NCBI GenBank assembly: GCA_025766275.1
Contig: JAFKAC010000065.1
Location: forward strand, 62,001-126,000
DNA length: 64,000 nucleotides
Direction of reading: 5' to 3'
Source of the DNA: Lactarius indigo
Taxonomy: Eukaryota > Basidiomycota > Agaricomycetes > Russulales > Russulaceae
Both the position numbers and the translations under genes were made by a program. Positions 10,321 to 22,511 of this stretch are shown here, one piece after another (within the stretch, counting starts at the first letter, position 1; each line of letters starts with the position of its first letter). The notes beneath the pieces were generated by a model. The model saw nothing but the letters and a program-made list of their open reading frames with translations, had not been told where the DNA came from and did not search any database.

Positions 10321-13300
10321 GGAGTGAGGCCCACCTCACTAATCCGCCACCAATTCCTGCCTCATCCATTCTGCTTCATCTTCCATCCGCTCTAAGATGT
10401 TAGCCCTTTCGAGACGATAGAGACTGTCCTTTTTGTCCGCAACTACCATCTCCCGTTCCAATTGTAGCTGTCAAATCCTTTTCTCCAGCTGATCTTCGGC
10501 AAATGCAAATTGCCGGAACCGGCATAGTTCTTGCGTAAGGGTAACATCCCCAATGTGCGTTAGTAGTAGGTCAGTGGGGTGTCGGTCACGAAGCATGAAA
10601 TACTCTTTGTGGGGTATGAACGCGCGGTTGTTTTTTGGAAGGTGGGGAGTGGCGTAGAGGGGTTTACCGTAAAGGAAGCCCGACCCCGGAACTAGTCCGA
10701 GTACGAAGGGGTCTCCTCCTCGGATAACCTGTACGTGGGATGCTTGTACCGTCAGTCCGTTGGGGAGCTTGATCGGGAACGGAATGTAATCGGGTCCTCT
10801 ATTGACCCGGAACCCTTCAGGGACGACGGCCCTGGTTGCTGGGTCTCGTTCCCCCATTGGTGTATAATGAGCCGCTTGTGCCACGGCGACTCATCCTCAG
10901 TGTAGAGGCCCCCCCGCTGCGTCGACGAGGTAGGGAGTGGCGGCTGGATCTTCAGTGTAGAATTCATGATTGAGGAATGTGTGCCTGAGGGGGTAGTGGT
11001 CTCTAAGCTCGTCTTCATCCTCATCTTCATCCAATACTCCCTCCACTCCTTCATCATTCAGCGTCGGCAAGCGGCAATATGCAGTTGCTCCCGCTGCCAC
11101 CGCGCCGCTGTCTCCTTCCATTCTTGTTTGTATTTCTTCATGGCGTCGGGTGGTTTCACCGCGCGGGACAGCTGCTTGAAGCCGAAAGAGCTCATCTTTG
11201 GTGAGGAAGGCTTCGGGCTCACCGGTATCGGGGTTTGTAAGGGCGTACATTGGCGGCAGAGGTGTTGGTTGAGTTGTTGCTGGATCGTTGTCGACAACTC
11301 CCTGTATAGGCAGAGGGAATCGTTGCAGTGTCTAGTGCAGTTCTTCACAAGTGATAGGGCTGTCTTCCTCATACTGCATGGAGGTATGACCTCCGTCCGC
11401 AGTTCCAATGGCTGTGGTGTCGTTGGCGGTGTCGGGGTTAACAAGCGTGGCGGAGGAGTCGTTGACGAGGGTAGAGAGGAGTGCGAGCTGGTCATTGCAT
11501 CGAGTAGAAGGCATAGAGTGAATGGGTGATGGGGACTTATCGCGACAAGAGACCATCCTTATATGCGTTTCTCGGTCAGGGTTGGAATGTTTAAACTCCT
11601 GAACAGCTTCGTTGGCAAATATGTCATCCTTATCTATCCACTGATTGTCTGAGTCAGGGTAGCCCTTCCATTTGACAAGATACTGGAGCCGACGTCTTCT
11701 GCCAAATCGCCAAGAATCTAGAATCTTCTCGACTTTGTATTCTTCTTCGTTATCGACCAAATCAGGTGGTGGGCGCTGATAGTTTGGTCCGTGCGTGGGT
11801 GTCTCACGATAAGGTGTGAGAAGATCTATGTGGAAGACATCATGGATGCTCCACTGCGTGGGAAGTTCGAGGCGATAGTTGACAGGGGACATCACCTGGA
11901 CAACCTTAAATGGTCCATGCCATTTGGCAGCTAGTTTTGCGGTTGGTTGGTGTGTGCGTAAGTGGCATCCTTCGAGCCACATGAGGTCTCCTTCTTTGAA
12001 TTTGGGTGTATCTCTGTGTTTGACCCATGACTTTTGCGCCCTGAGCATACAAGAAAAGGCACGCTGTCGTGCCTGTTTGAATTGATCCAGCCTCAGTGAT
12101 ACTTGTGGGATAGGGGAAGGTCTATTGGTCCAATCAGCGTGAGGATTGAACCCTGATAAGAGAAAGAAGGGGGACTCTCGCGTGGTTTCATTGGGCCAAT
12201 TGTTATGTGTGAATTCTGCCATGGGTAGATAACGGACCCAGTCATCCTGTCGTTCATTTACCCAGAAACGGAGATATTGTTCCAGCCATTGGTTCGTCCT
12301 TTCCGATTGGCCGTCGGTTCTGGGGTGATAAGCAGTTGAGATATTTTGGCTGATGCCAAGGATCTTGCATATCTCCCGCATGAACTTGGACGCGAAGTGG
12401 GGATCTCAATCACTGATAACATGCGAGGGGAGTCCAAATCGTGGGAAAACGTGAGAGATGTACAGAGCGGCTGTTCCTTCAGCCATTATCTCTTCGTTGC
12501 ATGGGATAAAAACAGCTGCTTTGGTACAATCATGGTTGGTCACCGTCAGGATAGAGTCATAACCACGAGAGACTGGGAGTTTGGTAATAAAGTCCACTGC
12601 AATAGTCTCGAATGGCAGGGCTTCCGGTTTGGGGTAACTGGGTTGTAGGGGTGCTCTGATGGGGCGAAGATTAACTTTGTGCCGTTGGCACTCTGTGCAG
12701 CCTTTAACATAGTCCTGAACGTTGTTTTTCATCTGCGGCCACCAGTAGTGTCATTCAGTGAGTTGGAGAGTTCGCTTGATACCCGGATGACTGTAAACAG
12801 GGGAATCATGATGGGCAGCGATGATGGTACACTTGTTGTGGATGCCACTGGTGACCACTCGGCGTCTGTCCTTATACCACATTCTTTCAATGTCCTTTAG
12901 CTTATGAGCGTCAACCCAAGGTTTCAACTTAGCTGTGTCCTGTTCATAAATAGGATGTTCGGGGGTCATTTCCGTTGGTAAGATCTCGGGTCTCCAGTGT
13001 GGATGTTGGGGTTCTTCTAGTGTGGTGGCACGTGCAAAAACGCTTTCTGGCAATACTATTACCCCTTCGTTATCATTCTCTCCCTGGTCGTAGTCCGGTC
13101 TTCATGACAGCACGTCGGCGCGTCCATTAGAAGTGCCCTTGATGTGGTGAATCTCAAAATTGTATTTGGAGAGTTCGAGTACTTCCCTGGCCACACGCCT
13201 GCTAATCTTTTGTGGCGATTTCCAGTACTGCAGGTTGAGGTGGTCGGAAAATACTTTGATCTTATGGGGCGAGCCCGCCAAGAGGGGTCTCCAATGGCGG

Positions 13301-13732
13301 AAGGCTTTGATGATTGCTAAGAGTTCAAGGTCGTAAACATCGTAATTTCTCTCGGCTTCGTTGAGGGTGGATGAATAATAGCCGATAGGGTGCCGTTTGC
13401 CGTCTGCCTTTCGTTGAAGAAGGACTGCACCCGTGGCGAAACCGGACACGTCAACTTCTAATTCGAATTGTTGTGTGAGATCTGGGTGCGCTAAGACGGG
13501 TTCGCTGGTGACGAGGGTCTTAAGGTCTTGGAACGCCTTTTCTTCTTCGTTTCCCCAATGCCATTCGGTGTCTTTGCGCGTGAGTTTGTTAAGTGGTCGT
13601 GCTTTGGTTGCGAATCCGCGTATAAAGGGGCAGTAAAAATTGCAAAATCCAAGAAAAGAGTGGACATCCTTAACTTTGGTTGGCGTTGGCCAGTCTTTGA
13701 TGCCCGAAATTTTGACGGGGTCCATGCGTGTC

Positions 13733-13765
13733 ACCCCCTTTTCAAGGATTACCCCCAGGTAATCC
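13733..13765 (-). other. Central polypurine tract block, A3
   Basis: The same 33-nt hairpin-plus-purine block as in A1, identical in sequence on the minus strand. Confidence 0.5.
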
Positions 13766-15115
13766 ATACATGGGGAGTGGAAGAGGCACTTCTCAAGTTT
13801 GTAGTATAGGTCATGTTCCGCGGATACACGGAGTACGTCCTTGACGGCTTCTATATGATCCGATAGCGAGTGGTTAAGTCCTGTAGCAATGCCGATGTCG
13901 TCCATGTAGACCCGAATAATGGTACCTCGTTTTTTGTGCTTGGCGATGATGTCCCTGAAGATGAAATTCATCATAGTCTGGAACGTTGCCGGAGAATTGG
14001 TTAGGCCGAAAAACATCACCATTGGTTCGAATAATCCATAGCGTGTTTTGAACACAGCTTTCTCTTCATCCCCTTCTTTGATGCGTACATTGTTATACCC
14101 CCATCTAACGTCGAGTTTAGTGTAGATGTGGGCATTACTGAGGTCGGTAATGAGATCGGAGATGAGGGGGAGTGGGTATTGGTTGCGGATGGTGACTGCG
14201 TTGATTTTTCGGTAGTCCTGGACGGGTCGTAGTTTTCCATCCTTCTTCTTAATGAAGAAGAAGGATGAGGCGTATGGAGATTTAGAGGGTCATATATACC
14301 CTTTCTTGAGCTGTTCATTGATCCACTCGCGTAGTTTTTTGTCCTCTTCCTGCGTCATAGGGTATATTTTGCAATCGATTGCGTCGGCTGTCCCTGGTTT
14401 AAATTCAATGCATGATCCCAGGGCCTGCTGGGTGGAAACCTGTCTGATGCCTCTTCACTGAAGAGGCGTTCGAACTCGTGATATTCAGGAGGTAACTCAG
14501 CTTTGGTGACATATTGTTGGGCGGCAATGGCGAGATCCGTAGCGGTTGCTCTGATTCAGCATCCCTCTTCGAATTGTTGTCGTTGTTCATCTGTGATAAT
14601 GCAGGAGTGTACTATTTCATAATCGTCGTCCTGGACGGTGGTTGTTGCAACTACTGGCATTGTTTTGATGTACAGGTTAGTGGAGCGAATGATGATAGGG
14701 AGCATGTCCTCGTGGATGGCTGCCTGCGACCATTTGATGTGGGGATTGTAAATAGCGAGCCAGGGATAGCCCAATACGATGTCTTTATTGCCGATGTCTG
14801 TAATAAGGAAACGGATTTCCTTGTGAATGCCTTTAGTTTGGACATCGACATCCATATAGTGAGTGATACGCCCTGACTTATTCTCCGTGTTGTCAATATT
14901 CCATATTTTCTTGGGTATGTCAAGTAATTTGGTCCCAAGCCCCATCCTTTTTGCGAAGGAGGGTTTTATGAAGCAATGGGTTGCTCCTGAGTCGACTAGT
15001 GCTCGTATGTCGGCCATTGCGTAACTGGTGCGAATCGATACTGGAACTCTCATAGAATGATAGTGAGTCATGATTACACTGTTACATTTAACTGCCCTTA
15101 CCCAGGCCAATGGGT

Positions 15116-17074
15116 TCAGGCGTCCTGAAAACCCTCCTTCTTCCACAACTGTTGGAGGATAATGTCTTTCACATCGTCCGATTCTCCTGCTACTCCATTA
15201 AGCCAGTCGCTGGCGTGCTGTTGAGGGGGTACATCTTGGACCGCCCTGGTAGCGACCTCTGGTTCTTGTTGATGGTAGTCGGTGTCGATATACCGACTGG
15301 TTGATGCTTGGGGCTGATACCCCCCTCGTGGTTGTCTGCAATCGCGGGCCATATGTCCGTCCTTTCCACAATTGTAACATGTGACTGGCCTTTGGTTGTT
15401 ACGTCCTCCTCCTCTCTGTAAAAATCCTCCCCTCGGTCGATATGGGGGACGAGGAGCGAGTATGTCCTCAGCTCCTGCGAGTCGCCCTCGAATCCGGTCT
15501 GCGGAGGTGTCCATTGCATTCGGGTCTCGTGGTAGGTTCCTTGGTTGCCAGGAACTTCTGGGTGGCCCCTGCCATTGTCGTTGATGTGGTCGTCCTTGTC
15601 CTTGTCCTGGTGGTACTCCTTTGTTTAGTACTGCTTTGAGGTGGAGATATTGTTGTTGGCGGGTTGTGGCTGCTTCTTTCCATTCGCGGTAATTGCGAGG
15701 GTTGTCGAGGGTGTAGACTTTTTCGTACAAGTCTTTTGGTAATCCGCTCGCAAATAGATCAAGCATTTGCGGATCGTCGAGTCTGTATTGAGCGCGGCGT
15801 ATTAACTGTTCGAATTGGGTGCAATACTCATCTAAGTTGCCCCCAATCATTTTGACTCCTTTCTTGAGCTCATATTGAGCCTGTTCTTGCTCCATTGTAT
15901 TCCGGAAGCGCTGCATGAAGCTGCGCATGACTTCATTCCATAGTCCTTCGCTTGCTCGGGGTATTCCAGCTTGTATTTGGCCATTGAGCCAGGTAAGCAT
16001 GGCTAATACCCATTCGCTAATGTTGACGCCTTTAATGTAAGATAAGAAAAGCAAGGCGCGTCGATATGGCATGGCCATTATGCCCTCATCTGCGTTCATG
16101 CCCCAATAGATGTGCCACTGAGTGAGGAACGCTTCAACTTTTGCACGTTCCCCGTCGAATACTGTTGGTGCTTCACCAGCTAATTTGTTACTTGGAAGGG
16201 GAGCGATAGGACCTATGCCTGGTATTCCTCCTCCCGGATGTCCTCCTCCTGGTGGTCCTCCTGGGAACCCTCCAGGGAATCCTTCAAATCCAGGTCCTCC
16301 TGGTGGGGGTCTTCCCCCTCCTGGTAGGTCACCAGGGGGTCCGCCTCCTCCGCTGGGGGGATCAGCTACGTCGGGTCCAATTGCACGATGGATTGCTGCA
16401 TCGTCATCAGTCATTCGGTGACCGGTATATGGGTTGATAGGAGCCAAATTGGCTCGTGATTCTTCTGCAATACGTCTCTGTTCTTCTAAGGCTATTTGGT
16501 CTCTTGCTTCAGTGGTGAGCTGTAGTTCTTCTTGTGTAATAGTGGCAGTTGCCATTGCGACTGCTGGGCTGTGGATGTGAATTACTTCTGGTTTGGGTTG
16601 GTGAATGGTGAGGGACTCAGTTCGTTGTATAATGTGATCTCCGATCGCTCCTAAACTGGCTTCTTCTGCCTGTGTTGTTCCTCTACTTGGAGATTGACTT
16701 TCGGAAGCTTCTTCTCCGCTGATTCCTTCGTCTGTATGTTCTTGTGCTTGTCCGTCAATAGGACCGTAATCTGCGCAGCTATTAAGTTCTCGCGCGTCAA
16801 TGTCGCAGTTGTAGTTTCTTCCTGCTGGTCGTACAATGTCCCAGCGATGATCTATGGGGTTCCAAGTAACCTCGGTCCAACAGAGGTGTTCGAAATTGAA
16901 CTCAACGGGTCGGAAACGGTTAGGACCATTAAACTCTACGAAATACCCTGTGTCCTCTCCTCGTTCTCTCCACTGAGCTGCTCCTAGGAATCTTGTTGGT
17001 ACGTTGCAATCTCCTCGTCGTTCAATGTGATAGGGACGGAAAGACATCCACTGGTCTCTGGTCGAATACGCCAT
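15116..17074 (-). CDS. gag: A3 Gag polyprotein
   Basis: This is an uninterrupted frame of about 652 codons. It has the conserved N-terminal region, a charged segment, a Gly/Pro-rich linker (around 16200-16340), the capsid-like region (LTQWHIYWGM to LHLKAVLN) and a CCHC zinc knuckle (CYNCGKDGHMARDC). It ends KEGFQDA-TGA and overlaps pol by the slippery heptamer. The ATG at 17074 aligns with GTG in A2 and in all B copies. The flanking CATCATGG versus CATCGTGG suggests this ATG arose by CpG decay. It is the only family A gag without a stop here. RNA packaging and particle assembly are its expected roles. Confidence 0.92.
   Translation of the reverse strand: MAYSTRDQWMSFRPYHIERRGDCNVPTRFLGAAQWRERGEDTGYFVEFNGPNRFRPVEFNFEHLCWTEVTWNPIDHRWDIVRPAGRNYNCDIDARELNSCADYGPIDGQAQEHTDEGISGEEASESQSPSRGTTQAEEASLGAIGDHIIQRTESLTIHQPKPEVIHIHSPAVAMATATITQEELQLTTEARDQIALEEQRRIAEESRANLAPINPYTGHRMTDDDAAIHRAIGPDVADPPSGGGGPPGDLPGGGRPPPGGPGFEGFPGGFPGGPPGGGHPGGGIPGIGPIAPLPSNKLAGEAPTVFDGERAKVEAFLTQWHIYWGMNADEGIMAMPYRRALLFLSYIKGVNISEWVLAMLTWLNGQIQAGIPRASEGLWNEVMRSFMQRFRNTMEQEQAQYELKKGVKMIGGNLDEYCTQFEQLIRRAQYRLDDPQMLDLFASGLPKDLYEKVYTLDNPRNYREWKEAATTRQQQYLHLKAVLNKGVPPGQGQGRPHQRQWQGPPRSSWQPRNLPRDPNAMDTSADRIRGRLAGAEDILAPRPPYRPRGGFLQRGGGRNNQRPVTCYNCGKDGHMARDCRQPRGGYQPQASTSRYIDTDYHQQEPEVATRAVQDVPPQQHASDWLNGVAGESDDVKDIILQQLWKKEGFQDA
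15128..15134 (-). promoter_or_regulatory. -1 frameshift site, A3 gag-pol
   Basis: GGGTTTT on the minus strand, in the same phase and with the same downstream hairpin segment as in A2. Confidence 0.75.
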
Positions 17075-17081
17075 GATGAGG

Positions 17082-17092
17082 ATCTTGGTCTT
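17082..17092 (-). promoter_or_regulatory. A3 self-priming primer-binding site
   Basis: AAGACCAAGAT on the minus strand, two bases from the 5' LTR end. It is complementary to the predicted RNA start at 17336. Confidence 0.7.
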
Positions 17093-17094
17093 AA

Positions 17095-17602
17095 TGTTAC
17101 GCTCCACCGGCATTAGTCCGACTTGGACTCGTAGAAGGCGTAATCGACTTAGCGAAAGATAGGCGAATGGGGATCACGTGTCAACCCAACACAAGCTGAA
17201 CAGGGGCACACTGGCACACGCTGCAGCTAAAGGTGAACAAAGGCTATCCCTTGGTGGATAGGAGTAGAGGTACTCTTAGTCTGAGACTAAGGCAGGCAAA
17301 AGACGAGTCAAGTGGTGGATTGAAGAAGACCAAGATGGGGACTCTTGGTCTTCCGAGTCGACTACTTATACAGATACACGCGGGCTTTAAAGCGCCGCTG
17401 GAATAGTAAGTAACCAATAGCGTAACTAGCTCGAACCCTAGTACAGCTATCCTAGGAATGAGTCATACACAAGTCACAATCACATGCGAACTACTATGCT
17501 GACTGATGCGAAGTAAGAGTCCATGACTAATACTGATACCAGACCGTAGTCATAACCGGTCATGAGTCATGTGTAATGAGTCATCAAGTCCGTACCGTGA
17601 CA
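17095..17602 (-). repeat. A3 5' LTR
   Basis: 508 bp with TG/CA ends (TGTCACGG to GCGTAACA on the minus strand). The TATAAG box begins at 17370, and the predicted start ATCTTGGTCTT is at 17336, again 34 nt apart. Confidence 0.93.
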
Positions 17603-19915
17603 GATGAACAGCTAAAGAAGGGGTATATACGACTGTCAAAATCCCCCTACACATCATCCTTCTTCTTCATCAAGAAGAAGGATGGAAAGCTAAGACCCGT
17701 CCAAGACTACCGAAAGATCAATGCGGTTACCATCCGCAACCAATATCCACTCCCTCTCATTTCTGACCTCATCACTGATCTCAGCAACGCTCATATCTAC
17801 ACCAAGCTTGATGTTAGGTGGGGGTACAACAACATACGTATCAAGGAAGGAGATAAAGAAAAAGCGGCATTCAAAACGTGTTACGGCTTATTCGAACCTA
17901 CAGTGATGTTTTTCAGCTTAACCAACTCCCCGGCCACATTCCAGACTATGATGAACTTCATCTTTAGGGATATCATCGCAAAACATGAACAGCGGGGGAC
18001 CGTTATTCGGGTGTACATGGATGACATCGGCATCGCTACCGGACTTACTCACTCATTAATGGATCACATCGAGGCTGTCAAGGACGTACTTCGTGTATCC
18101 GCGGAACACGATCTCTACTACAAGCTCGAAAAATGCCTCTTCCACTCCCCACGCATGGATTACCTGGGGGTAATCCTTGAAAAGGGGGTGACATGCATGG
18201 ACCCTGTCAAAATTTTGGGCATCAAGGACTGGCCCATGCCAACCAAAGTTAAGGACGTCCACTCTTTTCTAGGTTTCTGCAATTTTTACCGACCCTTCAT
18301 ACGAGGGTTCGCAACCAAAGCACGACCTCTTAACAAACTTACACGCAAAGATGCCGAATGGCACTGGGGAGCCGAGGAAGAAAAGGCATTTCAAGACCTT
18401 AAAGCCCTCATCACTAGCGAACCTGTTCTAGCACACCCAGATCTTACCCAACAATTCGAGCTAGAAGTTGATGCGTCCGGCTTTGCTACGGGTGCAGTCC
18501 TCCTTCAACGCAAGACGGATGGTAAACGACACCCTATTGGCTACTACTCATCTACCCTCAATGAAGCTGAACGAAATTACGACATTTACGACCTCAAACT
18601 CCTAGCAATCGTCAAGGCCTTCCACCATTGGAGACCCCTTCTAGCGGGATCTCCCCACAAGATCAAAGTGTTTTTGGACCACCTCAACCTGCAGTACTGG
18701 AAATCACCACAAAAGATTAGCAGGCGTGTAGCCAGGGAAGTACTCGAACTTTCAGAATATGATTTCAAGATTCATCACATCAAGGGCACTTCCAACGGAC
18801 GCGCTGATGCACTATCATGAAGGCCAGACTACGACCAAGGAGAAAACGACAACGAAGGAATAACAGTATTACCAGAAAGTGTCTTTGCACGCGCCACTAC
18901 GATGGAAGAACCGTGACACCCACACTGGAGACCCGAAATCCTACCTGTGGAAATGACTCCGGAGCACCCCATCTACGAGCAGGATGCAGCTAAGTTGAAA
19001 CCCTGGGTTGACGCTCACAAACTGAAGGATATTGAAGGGACGTGGTATAAAGACGGACATCGAGTGGTCACTGGTGGCATCCATGACAAGCGCACCATCA
19101 TTGCCGCTCACCACGACTCCCCTGTTTACAATCACCCCAGTATCAAACACACTCTCCAACTCACCGAACGACACTACTGGTGGCCACAAATGAAGAACGA
19201 CGTTATGGACTATGTGAAGGGCTGTGTGGAATGCCAGCGACACAAAGTCAACCTCCAACCTATTAGAGCCCCTTTACGACCCATCTATCCCAAACCAGAG
19301 GCCCTACCATTCGAAACCATCGCAGTAGACTTTATTACTAAACTCCCTATCTCCAGGGGTTATGACTCTATTCTTACGGTGACAGATCACAACTGCACCA
19401 AAGCCGCCGTCTTTATCCCTTGTAATGAGGAAATAACAGCTGAGGGGACGGCCGCCCTGTACGTCTCTCATGTATTCCCACGATTTGGACTCCCCTCGCG
19501 CATTATCAGTGATCGAGACCCTCGCTTTGCATCAAAGTTCATGCGGGAAATATGCAAAATCCTTGGCATCAGCCAAAATATCTCGACTGCTTATCATCCT
19601 AGAACCGATGGCCAATCAGAACCAACCAACCAATGGCTGGAACAATATCTCCGTTTCTGGGTAAATGAGCGGCAAGATGATTGGGTCCATTATCTACCTA
19701 TGGCGGAATTCACGCATAACAATTGGCCTAACGAAACCACACGAGAGTCCCCTTTCTTTCTCTTATCAGGGTTCAATCCCCGCGCTGATTGGACCGACAG
19801 ACCTTCCCCTATCCCACAAGTGTCGCTAAGGCTAGACCAGTTCAAACAAGCATGACAGCGTGCCTTTTCCTGCATGATTAAGGCGCAAAAGTCATGGGTC
19901 AAACACAAGGATATG
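17603..19915 (+). pseudogene. pol: A2 pol part 2: RT-RNase H-integrase
   Basis: RT resumes at [10 protein letters not shown]. It carries YMDD at 18014-18025, RNase H (DASGFATGAVLL) and the integrase HHCC/DDE region with DRDPRF and TDGQSE. TGA codons at 18818 and 19853 replace CGA of related copies. The segment ends at KHKDM, where solo LTR-C begins; ATATG is its left TSD. Coding continues at 36145. Confidence 0.92.
18157..18189 (+). other. Central polypurine tract block, A2
   Basis: The same 33-nt block as in A1 at the homologous RT/RNase H position, with no substitutions. Confidence 0.5.
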
Positions 19916-20047
19916 TGTTACGCTTGTACGGGTGTAATGTCCGACTTGGACAGTTCTGCAGGAACACAATGCCCCAGGTCGTCAGCCAACTTACAGGGAA
20001 GGGCAAGTACAGCCAAAGTGTCCCCTAGTCGACAAGAATACTGGCAG

Positions 20048-20504
20048 TGTTACGATTGCGCACATTGACCCTTACTGTACCGGTTGTGGCTACGGCAGTA
20101 AGGTAGATTAGTCACGGACTCGGGGTTTACGATAGGAGTTAGGTGTTGAACGATGACTCGACCCTAGTACAGGTAGTAGTAGTACTAGGATTGCGCTACT
20201 TACGCAATACGTTGGACGCTACAATACTGTGACTCATAGCAGCGCTTGAAAGCCTGCTCTTCTTGTATTTAAGGTAGCTGCGGAAGACCAAGATACGCCA
20301 TCTTGGTCTTCTTCAATTGTCACTTCTTTGTTCTCGCATCTTAGCTTTGCCTCTATCTCGATATAGGGAGTCGCAGTCATACTAGTGTCTTCGCACATCT
20401 AGAAGAAGCCTTCGTGCCATACGCCTAGGAAGAGGCGTGATTCGCTAAGTCACCAACGTCGCCTTACCGAGCTCAAGTCGAGCTAACGCTGTGACAGTGT
20501 TACA
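20048..20504 (+). repeat. B1 5' LTR
   Basis: TGTTACGATTGCG to GTGTTACA. The TATTTAAG box begins at 20266; the predicted RNA start ATCTTGGTCTT is at 20300, 34 nt on. A 12-bp inverted repeat (GAAGACCAAGAT/ATCTTGGTCTTC) spans the start. Confidence 0.93.
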
Positions 20505-20506
20505 TT

Positions 20507-20517
20507 AAGACCAAGAT
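20507..20517 (+). promoter_or_regulatory. B1 self-priming primer-binding site
   Basis: AAGACCAAGAT, two bases after the LTR, complementary to the predicted RNA 5' end. Confidence 0.7.
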
Positions 20518-20525
20518 CCTTCATT

Positions 20526-22511
20526 GTGGCGACTGTCAACACCAGAGATCAGTGGATGAACTTCCGTCCCTACTATCTAGAACGAAGGGGAGATCGCAAT
20601 GTACCAACCCGATTCCTAGGAGCAGCTAGGTGAAGAGACCAAGGAGACGAGACCGGATACTTTGTAGAGTTCAACGGACCTACAAGGTTCAGACCTGTTG
20701 AGTTCAATTTCGACCACTTGTGTTGGGTAGAAATTACGTGGAACCCCATAGACCACCGCTGGGACGTCATTAGACCAGCAGGAAGGCAATACCAGTGTGA
20801 CATCGATGCACGCGAACTCAATTCACGTGCCGATTGGGGGCCTATTGACGGCCAGCTACGTGAACACTCCACTGGGGAAGCAGTTAGTGAAGAAACTGAA
20901 GAAGAAGAACAAAGTGAAGAAAATCGACCCGCAAGCGTCGGGCCTATTGAGCAATATACTATTCAACAAGCTGAGTCCCTGCACATTTCAGACCAGCCAG
21001 AAGTCATTCACGTATGATCACCGGCAGCAGAAATGGCAACTACTACCATGACAACTGAAGAACTCATGAGCGCAAGAGAACAAGTGGCGTGAGAAGCAGC
21101 TGAAGCAATTAGGCAAGAATCACAGTGACACCTCATGCCCATTAATCCCGAAACGGGGCATCGCATGACTGCAGACGACGCAGCGATATTTCGGGCTATT
21201 GGACCCGATCAAGGAGACCCCCCGTCCGGAGAAGGACGAAGACAAGGACTGCCGCTCGATCCTCCGCCAGGATGGGGAGGGCCGCCAGGAGGAGACTTTC
21301 CCCGACGTCCAGGCAGAGGAGGAAATCCACCCGACCTCCCGAATAACCCACCAGAAGGAGGACCCCCAGGCAGAGGCGGCGGTGGAGGTCTGCCGGCAAG
21401 AGGAGGAGGACATGGTCACGAAAAACTAACTGGTGAACCTCCCACTATTTTCGACGGAGATCGCACTAAGGTGGACTCATTCCTCACGCAATGGCACGTG
21501 TACTGGGGGATGAATCTTGACACCTCCATTATGCGCAACGACTACCAACGATCCCTCCTATTCCTATCATATATCAAAGGGGTATCCGTTAGCGAATGGG
21601 TACTTTCGTACCTCAAGTGGCTCAACCAGCAGATACAGCGAGGAATAGATCAACATACAAGAGATCTGTGGAACGCCATAGCAGAGGGTTTTAACCAAAG
21701 GTTCGTTAACACCCTCGAACACGAACAAGCTCAAGCGCTTCTAAGGAAGGGACTCAAGATGGTCGACGGAGACATCGACAAATACGTCAATGAATTCGAA
21801 GAAGCCGCCCGAAAAGCAGGGTACCGCCTCAATGACCCCCAGACCATAGACTTATTCACCAAGGGGCTACCCAAGAAACTATACGAGAAAACGTACGATC
21901 TGGACGAGCCAGAGACATTTGACGAATGGAAGTGGGCGACACTTCGCCGACAACGCAACTACATCCACATCCGAGCCCGAGTGGATGAATACAAGGACAC
22001 CAAGCTGAAGAAGGCGGGCAACGCTGGGTGGACCGTCCCCCAAAACCTCACCAACCCGTGGGCAATGGATACCTCCGCTGACCGGACCAGGGCGAGGCTA
22101 GCCAGATCGGAAGAAATTGACTATGGTAAGCCACCCTACACAGGCTTGCCTCCCTTCCCGCCAAGAGGAGGGCCCAGGGCAAGGGGACGAGGAAGAGGAG
22201 GGTCACGACGAGACCTAAGGACAGTGTTGTGTTATAACTGTAACGCTCCCGGTCATCTCTCACGCAACTGTCCCCATCCCAGACAGCCACGACAGTGGCA
22301 ACCGCAGAACGCCGGGCCTTCTGTCCGAACGGCAGAAACCGACTATTATGCACAAGAAGCCCCGCTGGCACAAATACAAGCCGCCTCAACCAGCAAAACC
22401 GCCGAAGAACGGGCCAAAGAATGGCTTACAGGAGTCGCGAATGCACCAGACGAAGTAAAAGACCTGATATTACAGGACTTATGGGGAAAAGAGGGTTTTC
22501 GGAGCGCCTGA
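20526..22511 (+). pseudogene. gag: B1 gag
   Basis: The frame opens at GTG (20526), as in B2 and B3. The conserved N-terminal region, Gly/Pro-rich linker, capsid-like region (LTQWHVYWGM) and zinc knuckle (CYNCNAPGHLSRNC) follow. Stops: TGA at 20631 (TGG in B3), and TGAs near 21016, 21090 and 21126. The last two align with CGA in B2/B3 and the one near 21016 with CGC. From 21135 the frame is open to TGA at 22511. Confidence 0.92.
22493..22499 (+). promoter_or_regulatory. -1 frameshift site, B1 gag-pol
   Basis: GGGTTTT in the phase seen in family A. The hairpin segment GCCTGAACCCA with TGGGTGAGGGC is unchanged although the families differ elsewhere. Confidence 0.75.

Larger units (their letters stand above)
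10339..15134 (-). pseudogene. pol: A3 pol: PR-RT-RH-IN-chromodomain-tail
   Basis: The full pol order is present: protease (LVDSGATH), RT (YMDD), RNase H (DVSGFATGAVLL), HHCC/DDE integrase, GPF/Y region, chromodomain ([17 protein letters not shown]) and tail module. Single nonsense codons interrupt one frame at about 14556, 14298, 13102, 12751 and 12406. All are TGA, and the aligned sister codons I checked are CGA. A TAG at 11332 replaces CAG. The tail ends in TAG at 10339. Few frameshifts are visible, so decay here is mainly point mutation. The stops at 13102 and 12751 recur at the same codons in A2 and A1 respectively. Confidence 0.92.
9836..17602 (-). mobile_element. Chromovirus A3, inserted in A2 RT
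   Basis: This minus-strand family A element has a complete 5' LTR (17095-17602) and a 3' LTR (9836-10306) that lacks its terminal ~37 bp. RT of A2 continues on both sides, so A3 is an insertion. No TSD remains, because a small deletion removed the outer end of the 3' LTR together with ~18 bp of A2. The LTRs differ at six shared sites, all CpG. Confidence 0.93.

Noticed and set aside
13528..13809. Frame of 93 codons opposite the A3 RT
   Set aside because: Antisense shadow of conserved RT/RNase H codons; the same shadow appears opposite every pol copy.
16122..16421. Collagen-like Gly/Pro-rich frame opposite A3 gag
   Set aside because: It is the complement of the Gly/Pro-rich linker of gag, whose repeats read as Pro/Gly on both strands.
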